Origin: Bordetella parapertussis
GTDB taxonomy: Bacteria; Pseudomonadota; Gammaproteobacteria; Burkholderiales; SG8-41
NCBI GenBank assembly: GCA_945870465.1
Contig: CAMBSS010000238.1
Span: 1-5,607, forward strand
Length of the DNA: 5,607 nt
Direction: 5' to 3'
Both the position numbers and the translations under genes were made by a program. The notes beneath the pieces are model-generated. The model had not been told where the DNA came from and did not search any database. It was given only the letters and a program-made list of their open reading frames with translations. Positions within the stretch are counted from its first letter, which is position 1. Each line of letters opens with the position of its first letter. This document shows positions 1 to 5,607 of this stretch, in pieces.

Positions 1-1
1 C

Positions 2-964
2 AAGCCGGCGGTCACCGCTATCGTGGTATTCGCCGCCTGGCGCATCGGTTCGCGCGCATTGAAAAATGCGGCGTTATGGTCGATTGCGGCCGCGGCGTTC
101 GTGGCGATTTTCGCACTCAAAATACCCTTTCCCTATATCGTACTCGCGGCGGGCATCATCGGCTATTTCGGCGGACGCTACGCGCCGGACAAATTCGCGA
201 CCGGCGGCGGCCACGGCTCAGCCGGTAAAAGCTACGGCGCGGCGATCATCGATGACGATACGCCAACTCCGCCGCATGCTTTGTTCAGCTGGGCTCGTTT
301 CGCGCGTCTTGGTCTGGCCGGTGCAGCACTATGGGGCGGCGCGATGGCGCTGCTGTGGACGCGCTACGGCTGGGATGCGACGCTCACCCAAATGAGCTGG
401 TTCTTCACCAAAGCGGCATTGCTCACCTTTGGCGGCGCATACGCCGTCCTGCCTTACGTCTATCAGGGAGCCGTCGAGCAATTCCAGTGGCTCACGGCCA
501 CGCAAATGATCGACGGCCTGGCACTGGGCGAAACGACACCGGGCCCGCTGATCATGGTCGTGACCTTCGTCGGCTTCGTCGGCGGCTGGACGAAGCAGAT
601 TTTCGGGCCCGACAGCCTGTTCATGGCCGGCGCGGCCGCGGCGCTGGTCGTCACCTACTTCACCTTCCTGCCGAGTTTTATTTTTATTTTTCTCGGCGCG
701 CCGCTGATCGAAACCACGCATGGCAACCTCAGGTTCACCGCCCCCCTCACCGGCATCACGGCGGCGGTGGTCGGTGTTATCCTCAATCTCGCGGTGTTTT
801 TCGCCTGGCACGTGCTGTGGCCCAGCGGCTTCGACGGCCGCTTCGAATGGCCGGCCGCGGCGATCGGCGCCGCGGCTTTCATCGCGCTGTTCCGTTACAA
901 AGTGGGCATCATTCCCGTCATCGCGGGGTGCGGTGCGATCGGCCTGCTGTACACCCTGTTCTGA
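2..964 (+). CDS. chrA: Chromate transporter ChrA, C-terminal 320 residues (5' truncated by window)
   Basis: This is an inner-membrane transporter of the CHR family, which expels chromate from the cytoplasm. The reading frame is open from base 2 (K-P-A-V-T-A-I), so the true start lies left of the window. A GTG at 23 is in frame but is not the likely start. Long-chain ChrA proteins have two homologous halves and are usually about 400-450 residues; here roughly the first 100 are missing. Visible residues 1-58 are the hydrophobic end of the first half. A polar linker follows (about 59-95, rich in Gly, Asp and Pro). The second half carries the family signatures FTKAALLTFGGAYAVLPYV (135-153) and DGLALGETTPGPLIMV (171-186). 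Further hydrophobic segments lie near 206-233, 245-272 and 284-320. The gene ends at TGA 962-964 and converges on the M48 protease gene. Family assignment is firm. Chromate as substrate follows from the family and was not tested. Confidence 0.93.
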   Translation, partial: KPAVTAIVVFAAWRIGSRALKNAALWSIAAAAFVAIFALKIPFPYIVLAAGIIGYFGGRYAPDKFATGGGHGSAGKSYGAAIIDDDTPTPPHALFSWARFARLGLAGAALWGGAMALLWTRYGWDATLTQMSWFFTKAALLTFGGAYAVLPYVYQGAVEQFQWLTATQMIDGLALGETTPGPLIMVVTFVGFVGGWTKQIFGPDSLFMAGAAAALVVTYFTFLPSFIFIFLGAPLIETTHGNLRFTAPLTGITAAVVGVILNLAVFFAWHVLWPSGFDGRFEWPAAAIGAAAFIALFRYKVGIIPVIAGCGAIGLLYTLF

Positions 965-967
965 CGC

Positions 968-979
968 GCCGGATCCGGC
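968..979. repeat. Perfect 12-bp palindrome between convergent genes
   Basis: GCCGGATCCGGC is its own reverse complement and lies in the 31-bp gap between the stop codons of chrA and the M48 protease gene, followed by six A on the plus strand. As RNA it could fold only a 4-bp stem with a GATC loop. The adjacent A/T run is on the wrong side for an intrinsic terminator in either direction: A rather than T follows on plus, and T precedes the stem on minus. It may help end convergent transcription, but the sequence does not show a classical terminator. Confidence 0.4.
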
Positions 980-995
980 AAAAAACCCAGTCGCG

Positions 996-2432
996 TTACT
1001 TGCGGTTTTCGCGCCGCGCTTCGGCTTCCAGCGTGCGCAGTTCGCGCAGCCGCGCATCCACGCTCGACATCTGGTAAAAATCGCCGTCGCCGCTTTTTTG
1101 CGCCAGCAGCAGTTGTTCGATCGCGGATTGCAGGTTGCCCAAGCGGAAATACGCCTCGGCCAGCGCGCGGTGCTGCGGCAGGCGCTTGCCGAGCGCGGCA
1201 TAACATTTCGCCTGCAATTCGTACATGCGGTTGTCAGACACCGAGTATTGCATCCGGCTCTCGACCAGTTTCAACGCTTCGCCCGGCTGGCGGCTGCCGA
1301 GCAGCACTTCCGCATAGTCGTACACCAGCACGCGATAGCCGGGATGGCTTTTCAGTGCATCGCGGTAAGTCTGCACCGCCGTCCCCACGTCGCCGCTGGC
1401 GACATAATAACGGGCGGCCAGCGTGTCGACGGCGGCGTTGTCGGGCAACGCTTTGCGCAGCGCCTGCAGTTCCTTGCCGGCGCGCGCATAAGCCTTCGTG
1501 CGCAGCAGTGCCGACACCAGGCCGTAACGGCTCGCCACTTCACTCAAATACTTGCGCGCGCCCAGGCTTTCCTCGAAAAACGCCACCGCTTCGCGCGGGC
1601 TGTCCTGCGCTGCCCTGATCTTGGCGCGCATCAGCTGGAATTCGATGCTGTCCGGCACCTGGCGGTACGGCAGGTGCTGCGCGCGGCTCTGCATGTCCGC
1701 AATGCGCTCGTATGTCATCGGGTGAGTGCGCAAATAAGCCGGCGCGCTGGTTTCGTAAAAACGCGTGGCGCGCTGCATGCGCTCGAAGAAAAGCGCCATC
1801 GCCTGCGCGTCGAACCCTGCTTTTTCCAACACCTGGAACCCCACGCGATCGGCCTCGCGCTCGTGATCGCGCGTGTAATTAAGCGCCGACTGTATGGTGC
1901 CCGCCTGCGAAGCCATGATTGCCGCCTGCGATATCTCCGGGCTGGAGCGGGCGGCGAGCACCGCGACCGCGAGCGCCGCAAGCGAAGCAATCTGCGACTG
2001 CTTCTGCTGGGCCAGCATGCGCGCCATATGGCGTTGTGTAACGTGCGCCACTTCGTGCGACACCACGCCGGCGAGTTCGGACTCGCTTTGCGCGGTCAGT
2101 ATCAGTCCGGAGTTGATGCCGACGAAACCACCGGGCAATGCGAACGCGTTGACCTGCGGGTCCATGATGAGAAAGAAATTGAATTCCTGGCGCGAATCGG
2201 CGCTCGCGGCGACCAGCTTGTAGCCCAGCGCATTCAGGTAATCGGTGATTTCGGCGTCGTCCGAATAGCTGCGGTCGGCGCGTATCTCGCGCATGATGCT
2301 CTCGCCCAGCCGGCGTTCGGTTTGCGGCGACAGTTCGCTCTGCGATACATCGCCGAGATCGGGCAGGCCCTGGCCCAGCGCCGACGGCAACGCGCAAAAA
2401 AGCAAGGCCAGTATGCGGATAAACGGTTTCAC
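996..2432 (-). CDS. bepA: Periplasmic M48 zinc metalloprotease with TPR domain, BepA/YfgC type
   Basis: This is a 478-residue protein, close to the 487 of E. coli BepA, which degrades or helps assemble outer-membrane proteins such as LptD at the BAM complex. Residues 1-20 are a Sec signal peptide (basic start, hydrophobic core, cleavage likely after ALG). The M48 domain spans about 30-250. It has the zinc motif HEVAH (H126, E127, H130), the third ligand E191 in DHEREAD (61 residues after H130, the same spacing as in E. coli BepA), and H237 in RTHP, matching the regulatory His switch of BepA. A hydrophobic stretch at 148-162 follows the HEXXH helix. TPR-like helical repeats fill about 262-446, and the tail is charged. 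The start is GTG at 2432, because the codon just before it in frame is TGA and this is the only start that keeps the signal peptide. No strong ribosome binding site is visible. It lies 111 bp downstream of the TPR-glycosyltransferase gene on the same strand. Family assignment is firm; the exact substrate is inferred. Confidence 0.92.
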   Translation of the reverse strand: MKPFIRILALLFCALPSALGQGLPDLGDVSQSELSPQTERRLGESIMREIRADRSYSDDAEITDYLNALGYKLVAASADSRQEFNFFLIMDPQVNAFALPGGFVGINSGLILTAQSESELAGVVSHEVAHVTQRHMARMLAQQKQSQIASLAALAVAVLAARSSPEISQAAIMASQAGTIQSALNYTRDHEREADRVGFQVLEKAGFDAQAMALFFERMQRATRFYETSAPAYLRTHPMTYERIADMQSRAQHLPYRQVPDSIEFQLMRAKIRAAQDSPREAVAFFEESLGARKYLSEVASRYGLVSALLRTKAYARAGKELQALRKALPDNAAVDTLAARYYVASGDVGTAVQTYRDALKSHPGYRVLVYDYAEVLLGSRQPGEALKLVESRMQYSVSDNRMYELQAKCYAALGKRLPQHRALAEAYFRLGNLQSAIEQLLLAQKSGDGDFYQMSSVDARLRELRTLEAEARRENRK

Positions 2433-2543
2433 TCAGCTATGATAATCCGAATCGCGCGAAGTTCCGCGGCGGGCACGACCGCGCCGCCGCGCGCGCCGCC
2501 TGGCCCGATGGAATATAAATAGACCCGCGTGCCCGCAACCAAC
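2433..2543 (-). promoter_or_regulatory. Leader region of bepA with a possible weak promoter
   Basis: This 111-bp gap separates the stop of the TPR-glycosyltransferase gene from the GTG of bepA. Read on the minus strand it has an AT-rich island in otherwise very GC-rich DNA, containing TATATT (2517-2512). Candidate -35 boxes are TTGCGG (2538-2533, spacer 15) or TTGGTT (2542-2537, spacer 19); neither spacing is ideal. An 8-bp inverted repeat, GCGGGCAC (2469-2476) and GTGCCCGC (2529-2536), encloses the island. In such GC-rich sequence it may be chance. No terminator with a T run was found, so co-transcription from the upstream gene is also possible. Confidence 0.3.
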
Positions 2544-3929
2544 TCAGGGCTGCTTGGCATGCGGCGCAAAATCCGCCAACTGGTAGCGCGCCACGCGGTA
2601 TTCCGCACGCCGGTATTCGTACGGATTGCCGATATGCCACACCGCGCCAAGCGCGGACGGCGGTATTGGCGCGACCTGCGGCGGCGCGTCGAAACGCTCC
2701 ATCATCTTCAGCACGCAAAACAGCGCGATCTGGTCGAGATGCCAGAACAGTTTTCCGCGCCCGACGAAATGGCGGATAAAATTCTCGACCGCTGAAAAAT
2801 AGCGCAGCGTGCCCGCGGTATTGTTCGCGATCACGATGTTGGCGACGATATCCAGCCACGGCGAATCGGGCGGGTCGCGCCGCACCAGCCCGATGTCGGC
2901 GCCGCCCACGCTGCCGACAAGTTCATCGAGCGGCGCCTCGAACACTGTGTCGATGTCGAAGCACGCAATGGTCTTCTGGTAATGCGCAAGCAGCGCTGCC
3001 ATGCGCAGGAACCGCGCGCAGCTGTAAAACGTCCGCCGCAGATTGAAGTCCGGCTCTTCGTCGACCGGCGCGTACTCGTAAGTCGCCACGACGTTGCGCA
3101 ATCCCAGCTGCGCAATCAGCGTTTCAAGATGCGCTGCAAAACCCTCCTCCGGATCGAGGATGTGCAAATGCAGCAGCTTGCCGCCGGCGGCGTTCTGCGC
3201 GTAGGAGTTCATGAACGTAACGCCGTACTTGTAAAAATACCGGGCATCGCAACATGCGGCGACGACCGCATCGTATGGCGCTTCAATATCCGGCGCGCGC
3301 AGGTGCGCAAACTCGTCAGCCACTGCGACAGCGGCGGACGGCGCGATTTGCCGCCACACGCTTTGCCGGAAATTGATCAGGCCACAATGGCGGGCTTCGC
3401 GCGACACGCGCGCCGCGGCCTGAAAGTGCTGCTCCGCGGCTTCGTATTGTCCGAGTTCGGCCAGTACGCTGCCGAGGCGAGCTTCCACCAGATGCGATTC
3501 CGGTGCCAGCCGCGCAGCGTCGTCGATACATGCGAGCGCGTCGTCGAACTTCTGCTGGCCATGCAGAATTGCCGCCTTGATCAGCAATGCCTCCAGATTG
3601 TCGGTGTTTCCGGCAAGCACCTGGTCGATATAGTGCAGCCCCTGCTTGAGGCGGCCCACGCGCAAATAGCAGTCGGCGAGGCTCGTCAATGACTTGCGGT
3701 TGGGTGCAATCCGCACCGAGCGCTCAAGCAGCGGTATGGCGTCCTCGACCTGCAGCCCGCGTTTGGCAATGAGTCCCAGCAGCATTAACGCCACCGCGTT
3801 CGACGGCTCCACGCGCAATTGCTGCTCGCACAGCACACGCGACGCGTCGAGCTCCCCCTGGTCGTAGGCATCGACCGCGCGCGACATCGCATCGCCGCTA
3901 TCGCCCCCGACAGACTGACCGGAACTCAT
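2544..3929 (-). CDS. TPR-repeat protein with C-terminal GT-A-like glycosyltransferase domain
   Basis: This is a 461-residue protein without a signal peptide or membrane segment, so probably cytoplasmic. Residues 14-178 form about five TPR units; examples are [21 protein letters not shown] (in two parts, 48-58 and 59-68) and [19 protein letters not shown] (157-175). Residues about 215-450 look like a GT-A nucleotide-sugar transferase of GT8-like type. A beta strand leads to LHLHILDP (253-260), a [13 protein letters not shown] helix (302-314) precedes the metal-binding DxD candidate ACFDIDTVF (D325-I-D327), and [10 protein letters not shown] (395-404) and WHIGNP (431-436) come later. DxD coordinates the divalent metal and sugar nucleotide in this fold. 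Donor and acceptor cannot be told from sequence. The ATG at 3929 was chosen because the TPR coding character begins just after it. The frame is open up to an ATG at 4076, but that extension is rich in Arg, His and Cys, is unlike the rest, and would run through the moaC leader. ATG at 3887 (MSRAVDAY) is another option. No clear ribosome binding site precedes 3929. It is divergent from moaC and upstream of bepA. Confidence 0.8.
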   Translation of the reverse strand: MSSGQSVGGDSGDAMSRAVDAYDQGELDASRVLCEQQLRVEPSNAVALMLLGLIAKRGLQVEDAIPLLERSVRIAPNRKSLTSLADCYLRVGRLKQGLHYIDQVLAGNTDNLEALLIKAAILHGQQKFDDALACIDDAARLAPESHLVEARLGSVLAELGQYEAAEQHFQAAARVSREARHCGLINFRQSVWRQIAPSAAVAVADEFAHLRAPDIEAPYDAVVAACCDARYFYKYGVTFMNSYAQNAAGGKLLHLHILDPEEGFAAHLETLIAQLGLRNVVATYEYAPVDEEPDFNLRRTFYSCARFLRMAALLAHYQKTIACFDIDTVFEAPLDELVGSVGGADIGLVRRDPPDSPWLDIVANIVIANNTAGTLRYFSAVENFIRHFVGRGKLFWHLDQIALFCVLKMMERFDAPPQVAPIPPSALGAVWHIGNPYEYRRAEYRVARYQLADFAPHAKQP

Positions 3930-3989
3930 GGCAAGGCGCGGCGCGACGGGCAGCGGACAATTGTTGTGATGGCGGCGCTCATGGTGTCT

Positions 3990-3995
3990 TATACT
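3990..3995 (+). promoter_or_regulatory. Candidate -10 box of the moaC promoter
   Basis: TATACT matches five of six bases of the sigma-70 -10 consensus and is AT-rich against its surroundings. The expected transcription start would be near 4002, just before the leader hairpin at 4004-4044. The -35 side is poor: TTGTTG (3961-3966) and TTGTGA (3964-3969) are spaced 23 and 20 bp away, so the promoter may be weak or activator-dependent. The same bases read on the minus strand give TATAAG (3993-3988), a possible -10 for the divergent glycosyltransferase gene, again without a good -35. Confidence 0.4.
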
Positions 3996-4003
3996 TGGCG
4001 TCT

Positions 4004-4044
4004 TGTACAAAGCGTGCGGGCGGCAGGCCCGGCACGATTGTACA
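4004..4044 (+). promoter_or_regulatory. 41-nt imperfect inverted repeat (hairpin) in the moaC leader
   Basis: Three nested arms pair exactly. TGTACAA (4004-4010) pairs with TTGTACA (4038-4044), CGTGC (4013-4017) with GCACG (4032-4036), and GGGC (4018-4021) with GCCC (4027-4030). That makes 16 base pairs interrupted by a 2x1 internal loop and one bulged G (4031), with a 5-nt loop GGCAG. The outer left arm is also part of the palindrome TTGTACAA (4003-4010). There is no T run after it, so it is not an intrinsic terminator. It could be a 5' stabilising or regulatory RNA structure, or a DNA operator. It is far smaller than the known Moco riboswitch class and I do not assign it there. Confidence 0.5.
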
Positions 4045-4060
4045 GGAGAGCACCCTGCCC

Positions 4061-4068
4061 GGATGGAG
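4061..4068 (+). promoter_or_regulatory. Ribosome binding site of moaC, supporting the TTG start
   Basis: GGATGGAG ends 7 nt before the TTG at 4076-4078, a standard Shine-Dalgarno distance. A second purine run, AGGAGAG (4044-4050), is too far from this start. The ATG inside the motif (4063-4065) is in a different frame from MoaC and so cannot start it. Confidence 0.6.
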
Positions 4069-4075
4069 ACCCGCA

Positions 4076-4555
4076 TTGAAAAAGCTGACTCATTTCAACC
4101 CGCACGGCCAGGCGCATATGGTCGACGTCGCCGGCAAGGACGAAACGCATCGTGTCGCCCGCGCAGGCGGCCGCATTGTCATGCAGCGCGCAACCCTTGC
4201 GCTGATCGCCGCGGGCGGCGCGAAAAAAGGCGACGTGCTCGGCATTGCGCGCATCGCCGCCATCCAGGGCGCCAAACGCGCAGCCGACCTGATTCCGCTC
4301 GCACACCCGCTGGCGCTCACCCGTGTCAGCGTCGAGCTTGCCATCGATACCAAACAAAAAGCCGTTACTTGCATAGCTCAGGCAGAAACGCGCGGCCGCA
4401 CCGGCGTCGAAATGGAAGCGCTCACCGCGGTAGCTGCCGGTCTGCTCACGATTTACGACATGTGCAAAGCGGTCGACCGCGGCATGCGCATCGAAGAAAT
4501 CTGCCTGCTGGAAAAAAAAGGCGGCAAGTCGGGGCACTGGGTGCGCGGTAAGTAA
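4076..4555 (+). CDS. moaC: Cyclic pyranopterin monophosphate synthase MoaC
   Basis: MoaC converts the MoaA product 3',8-cyclo-7,8-dihydro-GTP into cyclic pyranopterin monophosphate, the first stable intermediate of molybdenum cofactor synthesis in the cytoplasm. With the TTG start at 4076 the protein has 159 residues (E. coli MoaC has 161) and begins [18 protein letters not shown], aligning with the E. coli start MSQLTH. Known active-site positions fall on identical numbers: K51, H77 (in LIPLAHPL), E114 (in [10 protein letters not shown]), D128 and K131 (in IYDMCKA). [19 protein letters not shown] (50-68) and GGKSGHW (149-155) are also family-typical. Residue 76 is Ala where most relatives I recall have Cys (LIPLCHPL); this is not one of the catalytic residues. 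An upstream TTG at 3995 would extend the frame, but into the leader hairpin. The gene stands alone here, with no other moa gene in the window. It is divergent from the glycosyltransferase gene and is followed on the same strand by an integrase. Confidence 0.95.
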   Translation: MKKLTHFNPHGQAHMVDVAGKDETHRVARAGGRIVMQRATLALIAAGGAKKGDVLGIARIAAIQGAKRAADLIPLAHPLALTRVSVELAIDTKQKAVTCIAQAETRGRTGVEMEALTAVAAGLLTIYDMCKAVDRGMRIEEICLLEKKGGKSGHWVRGK

Positions 4556-4562
4556 GTATCCA

Positions 4563-4591
4563 CTGACAATAAGGGTAAACGGCGCAAAAAT
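4563..4591 (+). promoter_or_regulatory. Candidate promoter for the integrase gene
   Basis: CTGACA (4563-4568, five of six bases of TTGACA) is followed after a 17-bp spacer by AAAAAT (4586-4591, four of six of TATAAT). The predicted start is near 4598, exactly where the CTGTCCAA repeats begin, which would place them at about +1 to +19. There is no terminator hairpin between moaC and this point, so read-through from moaC is also possible. Confidence 0.35.
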
Positions 4592-4597
4592 GAGGGT

Positions 4598-4616
4598 CTG
4601 TCCAATTCCTGTCCAA
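4598..4616. repeat. Two direct CTGTCCAA repeats at 11-bp period
   Basis: CTGTCCAA occurs at 4598-4605 and again at 4609-4616, separated by TTC. The 11-bp period puts both copies on nearly the same face of the helix. They lie immediately upstream of the integrase ribosome binding site. Paired direct repeats next to an integrase gene are typical of arm-type sites bound by the integrase N-terminal domain, or of sites for an excisionase or repressor. Which of these applies cannot be told here. Confidence 0.55.
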
Positions 4617-4619
4617 GTG

Positions 4620-4624
4620 AGGAG
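4620..4624 (+). promoter_or_regulatory. Ribosome binding site of the integrase gene
   Basis: AGGAG (within GAGGAG, 4619-4624) ends 6 nt before the ATG at 4631. This spacing fixes the start codon, since no other in-frame start nearby has a comparable signal. Confidence 0.7.
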
Positions 4625-4630
4625 CAGGAA

Positions 4631-5607
4631 ATGGCGTCTATCCGCAATAGGAATGGTATTTGGCAGGCGCGAGTCATCCGCAAAGGTCACCCCGCAGTAA
4701 ACAAGTCTTTCCCAAGCAGGACAGATGCCGAGAGGTGGACTCGGACAATCGAATCTGAGATCGACCGAGGGAGTTATCAAAGCCGCACCGAAGCCGAAAG
4801 GCTAACCTTCGCCGATATCATCACACGTTATCTGGCAGAGGTAGCGCCCGGCATGAAAGGCTACAAAGACGATCTCATTCGGCTTAATGCGCTGAAACGC
4901 CACCCACTGACCCGCTACAGCATGGTCGCGTTGACCCCTGAAAAGATTGCCGTCTACAGGGACGAAAGGCTCGCCAAGGTCGGAGCGGGAACAGTCATCA
5001 GAGAGTTGGCCTCAATTTCAGCCATCATTAACCACAGCCGGCGAGAGTGGCGTATCAATATACCCAATCCGGTTGAGTTGGTGCGAAAACCCAAGGCACC
5101 AAAAGGGCGCAATCGTATTCTGACCGACGCTGAAATCGGTCGAATCAAGGAAGAGTTAAAGCCTGCTGACCGACGCAGTATCTGGATGCTACCGGCATTT
5201 GAACTAGCCCTACAGACAGCCATGCGGCGCGGGGAACTGCTGGCGCTTCGGTGGACTGACATCAATATGGGGCAACGCGTCGCCGTCCTCCAAGATACGA
5301 AGAATGGGGAAAGCCGATCTGTGCCACTCTCAACCGCCGCCATCCAATTATTAGATAGCATCCCGCGTAGCCTGACAGGTAGGGTGATCCCATTAACCAC
5401 TTGCGCCTTGGAAGCCGCTTTTAAGAAGGCAACCCGACGCGCCAGTCTGGCGGACGTGCATTTCCACGATATCCGTCACACCGCGGTCACAAGGATGGCA
5501 AAGTTGCTACCCAACTTAATTGAGCTTTCAGCGGTGACCGGGCATAAAAGCCTCGCTATGCTCAAACGATACTATCACCCACATGCATCCGAACTCGCCA
5601 AGAAACT
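4631..5607 (+). CDS. Tyrosine recombinase / site-specific integrase (3' end beyond window)
   Basis: The frame is open from ATG 4631 to the last base, giving 325 residues with no stop, so the gene is cut by the window edge. The catalytic domain is essentially complete, and only a short tail is probably missing. Residues 1-50 resemble an N-terminal arm-binding domain (GIWQARVIRKG, then SFPSRTDAERW). About 58-150 is the SAM-like core-binding domain, with VIRELASISAIINHSRREW (122-140). The catalytic domain starts near 160. It has R199 in TAMRRGELLALRW, K224 in DTKNGESRSVPL, H279 and R282 in HFHDIRHT, H305 in VTGHKS, and the nucleophile Y314 in LKRYYHP, nine residues after H305 as usual. All six expected catalytic positions are therefore present, and the enzyme is probably active. 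It would catalyse insertion and excision of the element at an attachment site. Its G+C and codon use differ from the genes to its left. Phage, genomic-island or ICE origin cannot be separated without the cargo. Confidence 0.93.
   Translation, partial: MASIRNRNGIWQARVIRKGHPAVNKSFPSRTDAERWTRTIESEIDRGSYQSRTEAERLTFADIITRYLAEVAPGMKGYKDDLIRLNALKRHPLTRYSMVALTPEKIAVYRDERLAKVGAGTVIRELASISAIINHSRREWRINIPNPVELVRKPKAPKGRNRILTDAEIGRIKEELKPADRRSIWMLPAFELALQTAMRRGELLALRWTDINMGQRVAVLQDTKNGESRSVPLSTAAIQLLDSIPRSLTGRVIPLTTCALEAAFKKATRRASLADVHFHDIRHTAVTRMAKLLPNLIELSAVTGHKSLAMLKRYYHPHASELAKK

Larger units (their letters stand above)
4556..5607 (+). mobile_element. Left end of an integrated element (prophage, genomic island or ICE), continuing beyond the window
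   Basis: The boundary is inferred from three things: a tyrosine integrase gene starts 75 bp after moaC, G+C falls from about 65-73% to about 50-55% on sampled lines, and codon choice changes (AGG, TTA, CTA and ATA codons appear in the integrase). The exact attachment site is not visible, because the other end lies outside the window. The 3' end of moaC or the 4556-4597 stretch is the likely junction. moaC is intact at its C-terminus, so if integration used its 3' end the coding sequence was restored. Confidence 0.6.

Noticed and set aside
329..1201. Long minus-strand frame across the end of chrA
   Set aside because: Composition is dominated by Arg, Asp and Gly with no recognisable motif. It overlaps two well-supported genes.
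720..2522. 600-codon open frame on the plus strand across bepA
   Set aside because: It is the antisense shadow of the M48 protease gene in GC-rich DNA. The product is rich in Arg, His and Ala with no domain, while the minus frame has a signal peptide, HEXXH and TPRs.
2982..3692. 236-codon plus-strand frame inside the glycosyltransferase gene
   Set aside because: Antisense shadow; the minus frame carries TPRs and the DID motif, and this one has no recognisable features.
4004..4044. Moco riboswitch or intrinsic terminator for the moaC leader hairpin
   Set aside because: The Moco riboswitch is much larger and multi-helical, and an intrinsic terminator would need a T run after the stem; AGGAGAG follows instead.
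4063..4551. Alternative frame from ATG 4063 overlapping moaC
   Set aside because: The product is Arg- and His-rich, typical of a shifted GC-rich frame, and it overlaps all of a highly conserved moaC.
4590..4700. 36-codon plus frame starting with ATG at 4590, before the integrase
   Set aside because: It has no ribosome binding site, overlaps the integrase start in another frame and has no recognisable sequence. It was considered as an excisionase but is too short and unlike one.
3989..4780. 263-codon minus-strand frame over moaC and the integrase start
   Set aside because: It spans the junction between two sequence blocks of different origin, is antisense to moaC, and has no domain features.
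4954..5400. 148-codon minus-strand frame inside the integrase
   Set aside because: Ser/Arg-rich antisense shadow; the plus strand has the full tyrosine recombinase catalytic set.
1..5607. CRISPR array, tRNA or rRNA gene, insertion sequence
   Set aside because: No regularly spaced repeats, no cloverleaf or rRNA-like sequence, and no transposase were seen on either strand.

Overview
The window looks like a chromosomal stretch from a GC-rich proteobacterium, most likely a betaproteobacterium, with the left edge of a foreign mobile element on its right side. The betaproteobacterial call rests on the wording of MoaC ([30 protein letters not shown]), the presence of a BepA-type M48 protease, and the high GC. 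One hand-counted line of the glycosyltransferase gene has 44 of 60 G+C. Two lines of the right-hand integrase have 33 and 29 of 60.

Layout, left to right. (1) Bases 2-964, plus strand: the C-terminal two-thirds of a long-chain ChrA chromate transporter, cut by the window edge. (2) Bases 996-2432, minus strand: a complete periplasmic M48 zinc metalloprotease with C-terminal TPRs (BepA/YfgC type), convergent with chrA across a 31-bp gap that holds a perfect 12-bp palindrome. (3) Bases 2544-3929, minus strand: a TPR plus GT-A-like glycosyltransferase protein of unknown substrate, upstream of bepA on the same strand. (4) Bases 3930-4075: a divergent intergenic region with a good -10 box and a strong 41-nt hairpin in the presumed moaC leader. 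(5) Bases 4076-4555, plus strand: moaC, complete, with a TTG start and all known active-site residues. (6) Bases 4556-4630: a short, less GC-rich region with no visible terminator, a candidate promoter, and two direct copies of CTGTCCAA at 11-bp period. (7) Bases 4631-5607, plus strand: a tyrosine recombinase (phage or genomic-island integrase) with a full catalytic set, open to the window end.

How the genes relate. ChrA (inner membrane chromate export), BepA (outer-membrane protein quality control) and MoaC (molybdenum cofactor synthesis) are ordinary chromosomal functions with no evident shared pathway. The TPR-glycosyltransferase could share an envelope theme with BepA, but that is inference. 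The integrase points to an integrated element whose cargo lies beyond base 5607. No complete undescribed system is visible inside this window. The items most worth a second look are the moaC/integrase junction with its direct repeats, the moaC leader hairpin, and the TPR-glycosyltransferase fusion.
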